This document shows, piece by piece, positions 22,674-31,199 of a DNA stretch of 64,000 nt. This DNA comes from Nitrincola sp048264025. Lineage in GTDB: Bacteria; Pseudomonadota; Gammaproteobacteria; Pseudomonadales; Balneatricaceae. The stretch lies in contig NZ_JBLXDN010000012.1 of the NCBI RefSeq assembly GCF_048264025.1, positions 56,872 through 120,871 on the forward strand. Reading direction: 5' to 3'. The notes below the pieces were generated by a model. That model was given only the letters and a program-made list of their open reading frames with translations. It ran no database searches and had not been told where the DNA came from. Position 1 is the first letter of the stretch, and the number at the start of each line of letters is the position of its first letter. The translations under genes and the position numbers were made by a program.

Positions 22674-23029
22674 CAGCTGCGCTCTCCACGCTCGATCACC
22701 ACACCCACATCCTTGGCACCACGGACTGCACCGGGCTTGCTCAGGCGCAGGCGCAGCCAGGGCACATCAAACTCGTTCATGACAATCTGCGAAATCTCCT
22801 CCGCCATGGTCTCGACCAGCAGGAACTCGCTTTCACTGATAAAGCTGATCAAACGCTTGGATACCGACTTGTAGTTGAGTGTCTGCTCGATATCTTCAGT
22901 GGACGCTGCCGCCCGAATATCCGTACCCATTTCCAGATCCAGGCTGACGGTCTGACGCACTTCGCGTTCCCAGTCATAGATGCCGATCACGGTCTCAACT
23001 TCCAACTCACGTATATAAACGATATCCAT
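22673..23029 (-). CDS. folB: Dihydroneopterin aldolase
   Basis: At 118 residues this is the normal FolB, which cleaves dihydroneopterin to 6-hydroxymethyl-dihydropterin and glycolaldehyde. Family motifs are the N-terminal IRELEVETVIGIYDWE, the LNYKSVSK stretch, and LVETMAEEI, whose glutamate faces the pterin, followed by LRLSKPGAVRGAKDVGV. GGAGG lies 4 nt before the ATG. It is divergent from plsY. Confidence 0.96.
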   Translation of the reverse strand: MDIVYIRELEVETVIGIYDWEREVRQTVSLDLEMGTDIRAAASTEDIEQTLNYKSVSKRLISFISESEFLLVETMAEEISQIVMNEFDVPWLRLRLSKPGAVRGAKDVGVVIERGERS

Positions 23030-23139
23030 CCTGCCTCCGCTGAGGGCCGATTGAGGCCCGCTTCGAGCTTGTATATGCTTGTTTCAAGACTGTTAATTTA
23101 CCACGCCTGTTATTACCGGCGCACGACTGGACGTCATTT

Positions 23140-23721
23140 ATGCCCGAAGGGTCCGATTGGATACTGCTGCTGATTGCCTATCTTCTGGGGTCTATCCCCA
23201 GTGCAATCCTTGTATGCAAGGCCATGGGGCTTGAAGACCCTCGCAAGGCAGGGTCCCATAATCCGGGCACCACCAACGTGATGCGTATAGGTGGTCGCCA
23301 GGCTGCCACCCTGACGCTGCTGGGCGATCTCAGCAAAGGCGCTGCCGCCATTTTGCTGGCAATTATGGCTGGAGCTGATGACAGCCTTAAGGGATGGACT
23401 CTATTGGCAGCGGTCAGCGGACACCTGTTCCCGATCTTCTCCCGCTTTAAAGGCGGCAAGGGCGTTGCGACCACTCTGGGCTGTACGCTCCTGCTAAGCT
23501 GGCCCCTGGCGTTTTGCCTGACACTATTTTGGGGGCTGGTATTTCTGCTGGGGCGAATCGCCTCCTTGGCATCGATTGCCACCGCCACGGTTGCGCCCCT
23601 GTTCTGCTACCTGACCGTGCCTTCATTAACGCTGACGTTCAGCCTGATGTCGGTGCTACTGATTTTGACACACAGCGGCAATATTCGCAGGCTGCTGAAT
23701 GGTCGAGAGCGCCACTTCTAA
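23140..23721 (+). CDS. plsY: Acyl-phosphate:glycerol-3-phosphate acyltransferase
   Basis: The 193-residue PlsY is a multi-span inner-membrane protein that makes lysophosphatidic acid from acyl-phosphate and glycerol-3-phosphate. The three loop motifs are present: SIPSAILVCK, GSHNPGTTNVMRIGG and FKGGKGVATTLG. About five hydrophobic segments are visible. The ribosome-binding site is weak. folB-plsY-tsaD adjacency is common in this group. It converges on tsaD. Confidence 0.96.
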   Translation: MPEGSDWILLLIAYLLGSIPSAILVCKAMGLEDPRKAGSHNPGTTNVMRIGGRQAATLTLLGDLSKGAAAILLAIMAGADDSLKGWTLLAAVSGHLFPIFSRFKGGKGVATTLGCTLLLSWPLAFCLTLFWGLVFLLGRIASLASIATATVAPLFCYLTVPSLTLTFSLMSVLLILTHSGNIRRLLNGRERHF

Positions 23722-23757
23722 TCAAGGCGCTCTGCTCTCTAAGACTTCGACGAAGGC

Positions 23758-24786
23758 TTAGATCGAATCCAGCGTATCCATCGGCCAGCGCGGACGCGCC
23801 AGAATGGTCAGATCGGCGTGCTGACCGGCCAACAGGCGCTGGCAGCCAGCATAGGCAATCATGGCACCGTTATCGGTGCAGAATTCGGGACGGGCATAGA
23901 AAAGGCCTGACTTTTCCTTACGAACCACTTCATCCAGACGTTCACGCAGACGCTTGTTGGCACTGACACCACCGGCAATGATCAACTGTTTCATACCGGT
24001 CTGCTGCAAGGCACGGCGACATTTGATCGCCAAAGTTTCCACCACGGCTTCTTCAAACGCGAAGGCGATATCGGCCATGGTCTGCTCGTCGATCTGACCA
24101 TTCTCGTCACGCTCGGCATTCGCCGTATTCAGAGTGAAGGTTTTCAATCCGGAAAAGCTGAAATCCAGCCCTGGACGATCGGTCATCGGACGCGGGAAAC
24201 GATAACGTCCCGGTGTACCACGCTCGGCAAGCTTGGCAATCAGGGGGCCACCTGGGTAATCAAGACCCAACATCTTGGCAGCCTTATCGAAGGCTTCACC
24301 GGCAGCATCATCCAGCGACTCACCCAATAGTTCATACTGGCCAATGCCTTTAACACTGACCAGCTGGGTGTGACCGCCCGACACCAGCAGCGCCACAAAG
24401 GGAAACGAAGGCGGGTTTTCTTCCAGCATGGGCGCCAACAAATGCCCTTCCATATGGTGCACACCAATGGCAGGCACACCCAAGCCCAACGCCAGTGAAC
24501 GCCCGGTCGATGCACCGACCATCAACGCACCGATCAGTCCCGGCCCTGAGGTGTAAGCCAGAGCATCCAGATCTTTAAGTTCCAGATTGGCTTTAGCCAT
24601 CACTTCCCGAATCAGAGGCAGCAGCTTGCGCACATGGTCACGCGATGCCAGCTCGGGCACCACACCGCCGTATTCGGCGTGCATTTTCACCTGGCTGTAG
24701 AGCGCATCAGACAGGAGTCCGCGCTCGCTGTCATACAGCGCCACACCGGTTTCATCACAGGAAGTTTCAATGCCCAGCACTCGCAT
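23758..24786 (-). CDS. tsaD: tRNA N6-threonylcarbamoyladenosine transferase
   Basis: The 342-residue TsaD (Kae1/Gcp family) transfers the threonylcarbamoyl group to A37 of ANN-decoding tRNAs, together with TsaB and TsaE. It starts MRVLGIETSCDETGVALYD, has the metal-binding HHMEGH near residue 110, VSGGHTQL, and IIAGGVSANKRLR near the C-terminal part. GAGG lies 5 nt before the chosen ATG at 24786; a longer frame adds nine unrelated residues. It is divergent from rpsU, the classical arrangement in Gammaproteobacteria. Confidence 0.97.
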   Translation of the reverse strand: MRVLGIETSCDETGVALYDSERGLLSDALYSQVKMHAEYGGVVPELASRDHVRKLLPLIREVMAKANLELKDLDALAYTSGPGLIGALMVGASTGRSLALGLGVPAIGVHHMEGHLLAPMLEENPPSFPFVALLVSGGHTQLVSVKGIGQYELLGESLDDAAGEAFDKAAKMLGLDYPGGPLIAKLAERGTPGRYRFPRPMTDRPGLDFSFSGLKTFTLNTANAERDENGQIDEQTMADIAFAFEEAVVETLAIKCRRALQQTGMKQLIIAGGVSANKRLRERLDEVVRKEKSGLFYARPEFCTDNGAMIAYAGCQRLLAGQHADLTILARPRWPMDTLDSI

Positions 24787-24863
24787 AGCGGCCTCATTTT
24801 CAAAGCTGATCAATCAGTCATCTATTATCCCTGCTGTGGCCAGCAAAATACAGCCTGTATAGC

Positions 24864-24892
24864 TTTACATGAACAGGTGGCTTCACTAGAAT
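24864..24892 (+). promoter_or_regulatory. Sigma-70 promoter for rpsU
   Basis: TTTACA (24864-24869) and TAGAAT (24887-24892) are separated by 17 bp, about 60 bp before the rpsU start codon. It would drive the rpsU-yqeY-dnaG block. Confidence 0.7.
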
Positions 24893-24954
24893 ATGCCGCC
24901 TTAATCTCTATCATTACGATAGGTCTATACCCACCCAACCAAAAGGAGCATTCA

Positions 24955-25170
24955 ATGCCTCAGGTTAAAGTTAAAGATAACGAGCCGTTCGACGTAGCTC
25001 TGCGTCGTTTCAAGCGTTCTTGCGAAAAAGCTGGCATCCTGGCTGAAGTTCGTCGTCGTGAGCACTACGAAAAGCCGACTTCTATCCGCAAGCGTAAAGC
25101 AGCTGCTGCTGTTAAGCGTCACGCTAAGAAAGTATCTCGCGAAAACGCTCGTCGCGTACGCCTGTACTAA
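24955..25170 (+). CDS. rpsU: 30S ribosomal protein S21
   Basis: The 71-residue, very basic protein (PQVKVKDNEPFDVALRRFKR at the N-terminus, ending ENARRVRLY) is S21, which sits near the anti-Shine-Dalgarno end of 16S rRNA. AAGGAG precedes the ATG at the usual distance. It is the first gene of the macromolecular-synthesis operon, which links ribosome, replication and transcription start factors. Confidence 0.98.
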   Translation: MPQVKVKDNEPFDVALRRFKRSCEKAGILAEVRRREHYEKPTSIRKRKAAAAVKRHAKKVSRENARRVRLY

Positions 25171-25215
25171 GCAATACCTCTGTTAATTTGACCTAACCAG
25201 CCAAGGAGCATCCCA

Positions 25216-25659
25216 ATGTCTGATCTGAAAAACACCATTACAGAGCAGATGAAAGATGCCATGCGCGCCAAAGACAAAGAACGTCTGGGCACCATCCGCC
25301 TTATGCTGGCCGAGATCAAGCGCATCGAAGTAGACGAACGCATCGAACTCGATGACGCTCGTATCCTGATCGTGCTGGACAAGATGGTCAAACAGAGACG
25401 AGACTCCATTACCCAGTACGAGGCGGCTGAGCGACCCGAACTGGCAGCTAAGGAGCAGCAGGAGCTGGAGGTGATTAAAACTTTCCTGCCGCAGCCACTC
25501 AGCGATGCTGAGATCACTCAGATTATTGATGACGCCATCGCCACATCCGGCGCTTTGTCCATGCAGGACATGGGTAAAGTGATGGCATTGATCAAACCCC
25601 AGGTCCAGGGTCGAGCCGACGTGGGCAAGATTTCCGGACTGGTGAAACAGAAACTCTAA
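25216..25659 (+). CDS. yqeY: GatB/YqeY domain-containing protein
   Basis: This 147-residue helical protein (MSDLKNTITEQMKDAMRAKD at the start; FLPQPLSDAEI, MGKVMALIKPQVQGRADVG and VSGLVKQKL-like end) matches the YqeY family, which resembles the tail of GatB amidotransferase and is thought to bind tRNA. Its cellular role is not established. It lies between rpsU and dnaG, the common order outside the enterics. AAGGAG precedes its ATG. Confidence 0.93.
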   Translation: MSDLKNTITEQMKDAMRAKDKERLGTIRLMLAEIKRIEVDERIELDDARILIVLDKMVKQRRDSITQYEAAERPELAAKEQQELEVIKTFLPQPLSDAEITQIIDDAIATSGALSMQDMGKVMALIKPQVQGRADVGKISGLVKQKL

Positions 25660-25698
25660 AGGTCCGCTACACGCTGACCTGTCCGCAACGGAGCGAAG

Positions 25699-27546
25699 AT
25701 GGCAGGTCGAATACCTCAGCATTTCATTGACGACCTACTGGCACGCATCAACATCGTTGATGTGATAGACGGCCGCGTCAAACTCAAGCGTGCAGGTAAA
25801 AACTACTCCGGCCTTTGCCCCTTCCATAAGGAAAAAAGCCCCTCATTTTCCGTAAGCCCCGACAAGCAGTTCTATTACTGTTTCGGCTGTGGTGCTGGCG
25901 GCAATGCACTTGGCTTCCTGATGGAATACGACCGCCTCAATTTCCCCGAAGCCGTTGAAGAACTGGCTAAGCTGGCCGGTATTGACGTGCCCCGCGAAGA
26001 AGGCCGCAACCAGGATCCTCAGCGCGAACAGCAACTCAAGCGCCAATTTGAAGCACTGGAGCAAGCTAGCAGCTTTTTCCAGCAGCAGTTGCGCCAATCA
26101 TCCGAACGCGAGCGCGCCGTCAATTACCTCAAACAACGCGGACTCAGCGGCCAGATAGCCGCCGCATTCGAGATCGGTTACGCCCCGCCCGGCTGGGACA
26201 ACCTGCTCACACATTTTAACGCTGTGGATAACGCCACTGAACTGCTGGAGCAGTCCGGCATGGTGATCCACAACGAAGAAAAAGACAGCCACTACGACCG
26301 TTTCCGCGATCGCATCATGTTTCCGATCCGCGATGTACGAGGCCGAGTGCTCGGCTTTGGTGGCCGTGTCCTGGGCGATGAAAAGCCCAAGTATCTGAAT
26401 TCACCCGAAACACCGACCTTCCACAAAGGACGCGAGCTGTACGGCCTCTACGAAGCACGCAAGCACAGCAACCAGCTGGACCGACTGCTCATTGTTGAAG
26501 GCTACATGGACGTGGTCAGCCTGGCACAACACGGCATCCACTGGTCGGTTGCCACCCTGGGCACCGCCACCACCGCCCAACACCTGGAGCGGCTATTCAA
26601 GCTCGTCCCCGAGGTCATCTTCTGCTTCGATGGTGACCAGGCCGGTCGAACAGCCGCATTGCGTGCCTTGCATACCACCCTGCCCGTCATCAAGGATGGT
26701 CAGGAAGCACGCTTCCTGTTTCTGCCCGATGGCGAAGACCCGGACACCCTGGTACGCAAGGAAGGCGAAACCGCCTTCGGACAGCGCGTCACCCAAGCCC
26801 TGCCGCTGAGCGAGTTCTTCTTCAAATCGCTGACCGAAGAAGCCGACTTGAGCAGCATGGATGGCCGTGCCCGCTTCAGCAATACCGCACTGCCCCTGAT
26901 TCAATCCATGCAGCCGGGCCTGCTTAAGCAAATGATGATGGATCGCATCTGTGAGATAACCGGTCTGTCGCTGGAACAACTCAGCAGTGTTATAGATCTG
27001 CACCAGGTAACTCAACCCAACAACCCACCACCGGCCGCAGTAGAGCAGTACACACCAGCACCACCTCGCTATGAAGAACCCAGCGGCCCAGACTCTTACT
27101 CCACCGCTGCGCCACGTCGCAAGCAGCAGTCGCGCCATCTGGTCAATCAAGCCATTTCGATACTGCTGCATCAGCCCAATCTGGCGGCACAGGCACCCAA
27201 GTCTGCCGAGTTCACCCTGGTGGACGAACCCAATATCAGCGTTCTGATTCACCTGCTGGAGTACTTACAGGACACACCCGGAAGTTCTTTGGGAACCCTG
27301 CTGGTAGACTGGCAGGATGACGAGGCACGCAGGGCCGATCTGATGCTATTGAACGAGATTTCTCACCTGGATCCGGTGCTCGGCGACACCAATGCCGCCC
27401 ACCTTTTACAAGAAACCTTGAACCGCATTCTGGCGCGCCGCCAGGAGGCACTAATGGATCAACTCTTGAAAAAGTCGCGCCAGTCCCCATTAACAGAAGA
27501 AGAGAAACAAACACTGCGCCAGCTGGTGCTCAACCAACACAGCTGA
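25699..27546 (+). CDS. dnaG: DNA primase
   Basis: The 615-residue DnaG makes RNA primers at the replication fork. Domains in order are the CHC2 zinc finger (CPFHKEKSPSF then YYCFGCGAGG, residues about 38-65), the RNA-polymerase core with the TOPRIM motifs LIVEGYMDVVSLA and CFDGDQAGRTAA (about 260-330), and, after a Pro-rich linker near residue 435-470, the C-terminal DnaB-binding domain. The start has GGAG upstream. A weak terminator separates it from rpoD, as in other macromolecular-synthesis operons. Confidence 0.98.
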   Translation: MAGRIPQHFIDDLLARINIVDVIDGRVKLKRAGKNYSGLCPFHKEKSPSFSVSPDKQFYYCFGCGAGGNALGFLMEYDRLNFPEAVEELAKLAGIDVPREEGRNQDPQREQQLKRQFEALEQASSFFQQQLRQSSERERAVNYLKQRGLSGQIAAAFEIGYAPPGWDNLLTHFNAVDNATELLEQSGMVIHNEEKDSHYDRFRDRIMFPIRDVRGRVLGFGGRVLGDEKPKYLNSPETPTFHKGRELYGLYEARKHSNQLDRLLIVEGYMDVVSLAQHGIHWSVATLGTATTAQHLERLFKLVPEVIFCFDGDQAGRTAALRALHTTLPVIKDGQEARFLFLPDGEDPDTLVRKEGETAFGQRVTQALPLSEFFFKSLTEEADLSSMDGRARFSNTALPLIQSMQPGLLKQMMMDRICEITGLSLEQLSSVIDLHQVTQPNNPPPAAVEQYTPAPPRYEEPSGPDSYSTAAPRRKQQSRHLVNQAISILLHQPNLAAQAPKSAEFTLVDEPNISVLIHLLEYLQDTPGSSLGTLLVDWQDDEARRADLMLLNEISHLDPVLGDTNAAHLLQETLNRILARRQEALMDQLLKKSRQSPLTEEEKQTLRQLVLNQHS

Positions 27547-27583
27547 GAGTTGCGGCAAATCTTCAGCAAGCACCTGATTTCTG

Positions 27584-27610
27584 GTCTATTCTCCTATCAA
27601 TAGACTTTTT
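27584..27610 (+). terminator. Weak intercistronic terminator between dnaG and rpoD
   Basis: GTCTATT (27584-27590) pairs with AATAGAC (27599-27605) around an 8-nt loop, followed by five T residues. The short AT-rich stem suggests partial read-through. Confidence 0.65.
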
Positions 27611-27657
27611 ACGCAGGTGCGGCACTTATAGTTGTAGCTGCCGACAGCCCTTTTCGG

Positions 27658-27663
27658 TATAAT
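27658..27663 (+). promoter_or_regulatory. -10 element of an rpoD promoter
   Basis: A perfect TATAAT lies 58 bp before the rpoD start codon, downstream of the terminator. A good -35 at the right spacing is not obvious (TTGTAG at 27632 is 20 bp away). rpoD therefore probably has its own promoter. Confidence 0.5.
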
Positions 27664-27720
27664 GTCGCGCTCACTTTTCCGCCACCAGTCACATCAGCTT
27701 TCATTCGTTGCAGGGGCTCT

Positions 27721-29568
27721 ATGTCAGATAAATCCCAACAGCAGTCTCGACTTAAGGAACTGATCGCCCGAGGTAAAGAACAGGGCTATCTTACTTACGC
27801 CGAGGTTAACGATCATCTTCCGGAAGATATTGCCGATCCAGATCAGGTCGAAGATATCATCCGTATGATCAACGACATGGGCATTCGTGTTGCTGAAGAA
27901 GCGCCCGATGCCGAAGACCTGCTGCTGAGCGGCGGCGACTCTGCTGAGGAAGCAGACGATGAGGCCGTAGCGGCACTGGCTGCTGTAGAGTCCGACGCTG
28001 GTCGCACCACCGACCCGGTTCGCATGTACATGCGTGAGATGGGTACTGTTGAGCTGCTGACCCGTGAAGGCGAAATCGACATCGCCAAGCGTATCGAAGA
28101 AGGCATTCGTGAAGTCATGATGGCCCTGTCCCGCTTCCCGGGCAGCGTGGACCTGATCTTGGATGCCTACAATGGCGTGCTACAGGAAGAAGGCCGCCTG
28201 AGCGATATCTTCAGTGGCTACATCGACCCTGATTCTGACGTTCCGGCCGAAGAAAAAGAAGAGATCGACGAAATCGACGATGATGAAGATCAGAATGATG
28301 ACGACGATGACGATGAAGACGACAAGGACAGCGACGATTCCAGTGACGAAAAAGAGCGCGGCCCGGATCCCGAAGAAGCACGTCAGCGCTTCGGTCTGAT
28401 TCAAGACGCCCTCGACCAGCTGAAAGCAGTCATCGCCAGCAACAGCTCGCCCGACGAGATCGAGTTTGCGGCCATGTCTCTGGCAAACGCATTCGCACCG
28501 ATCAAACTGTCCCCGCGCTTCTACGACCTGCTGGTCGAGCGTGTGCGTGACTGCATCGACAGCATCCGTAAGCAGGAGCGCACTATCATGCGCATCTGCA
28601 CCCAGCGTGCAAAAATGCCGCGCCCGCTGTTCATCAAGTCTTTCCCGGGCAACGAAACCAGCCAGGAATGGCTGGACGAACTGGTAAACTGCGGCAAGCC
28701 GTTTGCCGCTCCGATCGCACGCAGCCTGCCTGACCTGCAGCGTGCACAGCGCCGCCTGCGCCAGATCGAAGAAAGTATTGGCATGAGCTTGGCCGAGATC
28801 AAGGAAGTAAACCGCGATCTCTCTATTGGTGAAGCCCGTGCCCGTCGCGCCAAGAAGGAAATGGTTGAGGCCAACCTGCGACTGGTAATCTCCATCGCCA
28901 AGAAATACACCAACCGTGGCCTGCAGTTCCTGGATCTGATCCAGGAAGGCAACATCGGTCTGATGAAGGCTGTGGACAAGTTCGAATACCGTCGCGGTTA
29001 CAAGTTCTCAACCTATGCAACCTGGTGGATTCGTCAGGCGATCACCCGTTCCATCGCGGACCAGGCCCGTACCATCCGTATTCCGGTGCACATGATCGAA
29101 ACGATCAACAAGCTCAACCGTATCTCCCGCCAGATGTTGCAGGAGATGGGCCGTGAAGCAACGCCGGAAGAACTGGCCGAGCGCATGGAAATGCCGGAAG
29201 ACAAGATCCGTAAGGTCCTGAAGATCGCCAAAGAGCCGATCTCCATGGAAACCCCGATCGGCGATGACGAAGATTCCAGCCTGGGCGATTTCATCGAAGA
29301 CACCACCCTGTCTTCACCGGTTGAAACAGCCACTGGCGAAGGCCTGCGTGAATCTACACGTGAAATTCTGTCTGGCCTCACCGCACGTGAAGCCAAAGTA
29401 CTGCGCATGCGTTTCGGTATTGACATGAACACCGACCACACCCTTGAGGAAGTGGGCAAACAGTTCGACGTTACCCGTGAGCGTATCCGTCAGATCGAAG
29501 CCAAGGCACTGCGCAAACTGCGTCATCCGAGCCGCTCCGATCACCTGCGTACCTTCATCGACGAATAA
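27721..29568 (+). CDS. rpoD: RNA polymerase primary sigma factor (sigma-70)
   Basis: The 615-residue RpoD has every conserved region: region 1.1 at the N-terminus, DPVRMYMREMGTVELL (1.2), a large non-conserved insert, NLRLVISIAKKYTNRGLQFL and FDLIQEG-type FLDLIQEGNIGLMKAVDKFE (2.1-2.2), KFSTYATWWIRQAITRSIAD (2.3-2.4), then region 3 and the region 4.2 helix-turn-helix TLEEVGKQFDVTRERIRQIE. The insert contains an unusually long acidic tract at about residues 177-215, mostly Asp and Glu. The gene is preceded by its own -10 element and followed by a strong hairpin and a tRNA gene. Confidence 0.99.
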   Translation: MSDKSQQQSRLKELIARGKEQGYLTYAEVNDHLPEDIADPDQVEDIIRMINDMGIRVAEEAPDAEDLLLSGGDSAEEADDEAVAALAAVESDAGRTTDPVRMYMREMGTVELLTREGEIDIAKRIEEGIREVMMALSRFPGSVDLILDAYNGVLQEEGRLSDIFSGYIDPDSDVPAEEKEEIDEIDDDEDQNDDDDDDEDDKDSDDSSDEKERGPDPEEARQRFGLIQDALDQLKAVIASNSSPDEIEFAAMSLANAFAPIKLSPRFYDLLVERVRDCIDSIRKQERTIMRICTQRAKMPRPLFIKSFPGNETSQEWLDELVNCGKPFAAPIARSLPDLQRAQRRLRQIEESIGMSLAEIKEVNRDLSIGEARARRAKKEMVEANLRLVISIAKKYTNRGLQFLDLIQEGNIGLMKAVDKFEYRRGYKFSTYATWWIRQAITRSIADQARTIRIPVHMIETINKLNRISRQMLQEMGREATPEELAERMEMPEDKIRKVLKIAKEPISMETPIGDDEDSSLGDFIEDTTLSSPVETATGEGLRESTREILSGLTAREAKVLRMRFGIDMNTDHTLEEVGKQFDVTRERIRQIEAKALRKLRHPSRSDHLRTFIDE

Positions 29569-29588
29569 TCGTTTATTTTCATGATATT

Positions 29589-29627
29589 GCGCCAATGGTA
29601 GGACATGCTATCATTGGCGCTGCTTTT
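29589..29627 (+). terminator. Terminator after rpoD
   Basis: GCGCCAATG (29589-29597) pairs perfectly with CATTGGCGC (29612-29620), with further pairing inside the loop (GTAG/CTAT), followed by TGCTTTT. It lies just before the tRNA gene. Confidence 0.8.
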
Positions 29628-29628
29628 C

Positions 29629-29705
<77 letters not shown>

Positions 29706-29922
29706 ATCCTTCAGATACTGCAACCCCCTCTCAGAATTACGCTCCAGCACCCAGATCCCGACAATACCCTCAAAAATTAACGGGTATTTTTCTGTATTGC
29801 ATTCAAACACACGTTACAAACGCATCGTTATGGGCATAGAATGAAAGCAGATACAGTCGTGCAAGCTCATGTCAGCGGCTCCATCAGAAGAGCAGGCGTC
29901 AGAGTGGATCAAGGGGAATCCT

Positions 29923-30960
29923 GTGAAGGTAGGACTGATTCAATCAGCCCTGGAGGCATATCGCGAGAGCCATCCCAAGAAAGGTTTTATGATCTTTCAG
30001 GCGCTGCTGGCTGCGTCTCTGATAGCCCCCATGGGAATCTGGAGATTCACAATACAGGAGTACCCACAGGGCGTTTTTGATCTAACCCTGTCGACTCTGT
30101 TCGTTGTGATCGCTTACATCGGCAGCAAGGATCAGTATTTTCATCTGGTCTCACGCATATTTGCGATCAGCTACACGCTGGGCGTGCTCATCACTATCCA
30201 GTACACCGGTATTATCGGACTCTTCTGGTCCAATGCTGCAACCGTCGCCGTATTCTTCTCGGCGAGGCGCTGGGAAGCGATTCTGGTTGCCATCGTTATT
30301 TATCTCACCTGTATCCATGCAGTGTGGAATATCGCCGAACCCCAGCTACTGTTCACCTATTCAGCCTGCTTTCTGCTGATTACGTTTTTCTGTTTCAACT
30401 TTTCAACCCGTTTGCTGGCCGACAACTCTCGACTGAGTCAGGAAGCCCTCCAGGATGCGCTCACAGGACTGGGTAACCGACGCTCTCTTGATGACCATAT
30501 CAACAAGGTTGCCAATAGCGATGACCCACCCTCAACCGCTTACAGTCTGATCATGTTCGACCTGGATCACTTCAAGCAGATCAATGATTCCTACGGCCAT
30601 ACCACAGGGGACTTGGTACTGGCCCGGCTGGCGGACCTGATTAAATCCAAGATGCCTTCGAATGTACGCGTCTACCGTTACGGGGGGGAGGAGTTCTTGA
30701 TTTTGACCCCTACAGATCTTGATCAAGCCTCACTTTTGGCTGAACGGCTTCGGCAGCAGGTTGAACAGAGCAAGCTGATCCGCGAACTTTCGGCACCGAT
30801 CACCATTTCACTGGGCGTTGCACAAAAGCAGAAAGGAACCAACTACCGTTCCTGGCTCAAGGCGGCCGATGATGCTCTGTATCGCGCCAAGGCAACTGGC
30901 CGCAACAAGGTTTGCACCGCCTTGCCCGACGACCTGGTCCCGCCCTCCTGGCGAGATTAA
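29923..30960 (+). CDS. Membrane diguanylate cyclase (GGDEF)
   Basis: From the GTG at 29923 the protein has 345 residues. The N-terminal half has about five hydrophobic segments (FMIFQALLAASLIAPMGIW onward) and no recognised ligand-binding fold. The C-terminal GGDEF domain is complete: DALTGLGNRRSL, MFDLDHFKQINDSYGHTTGD and the active-site motif YRYGGEEF, so c-di-GMP synthesis is expected. No RxxD inhibitory site is seen before the GGEEF motif. The GTG is preferred because AAGGGGAA precedes it; an ATG at 29869 would add 18 residues but has no ribosome-binding site. It is a single gene between tRNA-Ile2 and the Pil-Chp cluster, which could link c-di-GMP to pilus motility by neighbourhood only. 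Confidence 0.88.
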   Translation: MKVGLIQSALEAYRESHPKKGFMIFQALLAASLIAPMGIWRFTIQEYPQGVFDLTLSTLFVVIAYIGSKDQYFHLVSRIFAISYTLGVLITIQYTGIIGLFWSNAATVAVFFSARRWEAILVAIVIYLTCIHAVWNIAEPQLLFTYSACFLLITFFCFNFSTRLLADNSRLSQEALQDALTGLGNRRSLDDHINKVANSDDPPSTAYSLIMFDLDHFKQINDSYGHTTGDLVLARLADLIKSKMPSNVRVYRYGGEEFLILTPTDLDQASLLAERLRQQVEQSKLIRELSAPITISLGVAQKQKGTNYRSWLKAADDALYRAKATGRNKVCTALPDDLVPPSWRD

Positions 30961-31012
30961 TAGAATCTGAAAGCGCAACTGAAGGCCAACAAAAACACCT
31001 ATTTGAATCCAC

Positions 31013-31075
31013 AAAACCCGAGTGTCATTTTTTCGCAACACCCAACTAAAAGATCACAGTAATTACCGGGTTTTT
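31013..31075 (+). terminator. Possible terminator after the diguanylate cyclase gene
   Basis: AAAACCCG (31013-31020) can pair with CGGGTTTT (31067-31074), which runs into a T-run. The loop is about 46 nt with a smaller GTGT/ACAC stem inside, so the structure is plausible but not strong. Confidence 0.4.
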
Positions 31076-31199
31076 GTTGTCATCATCCTGCAAATCTTCT
31101 ACAAACGTAACGGAACTGCATTGTTTTCGTGGTTGAATACGATGCCATTCTGATAACAGCACGGCCCTCCGGCCGAGCATAGTGCCCGCAGGGAACAGT

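Noticed and set aside
23739..23761. Hairpin between plsY and tsaD as a bidirectional terminator
   Set aside because: The stem has a mismatch, overlaps the tsaD stop codon and has no T-run on either strand.
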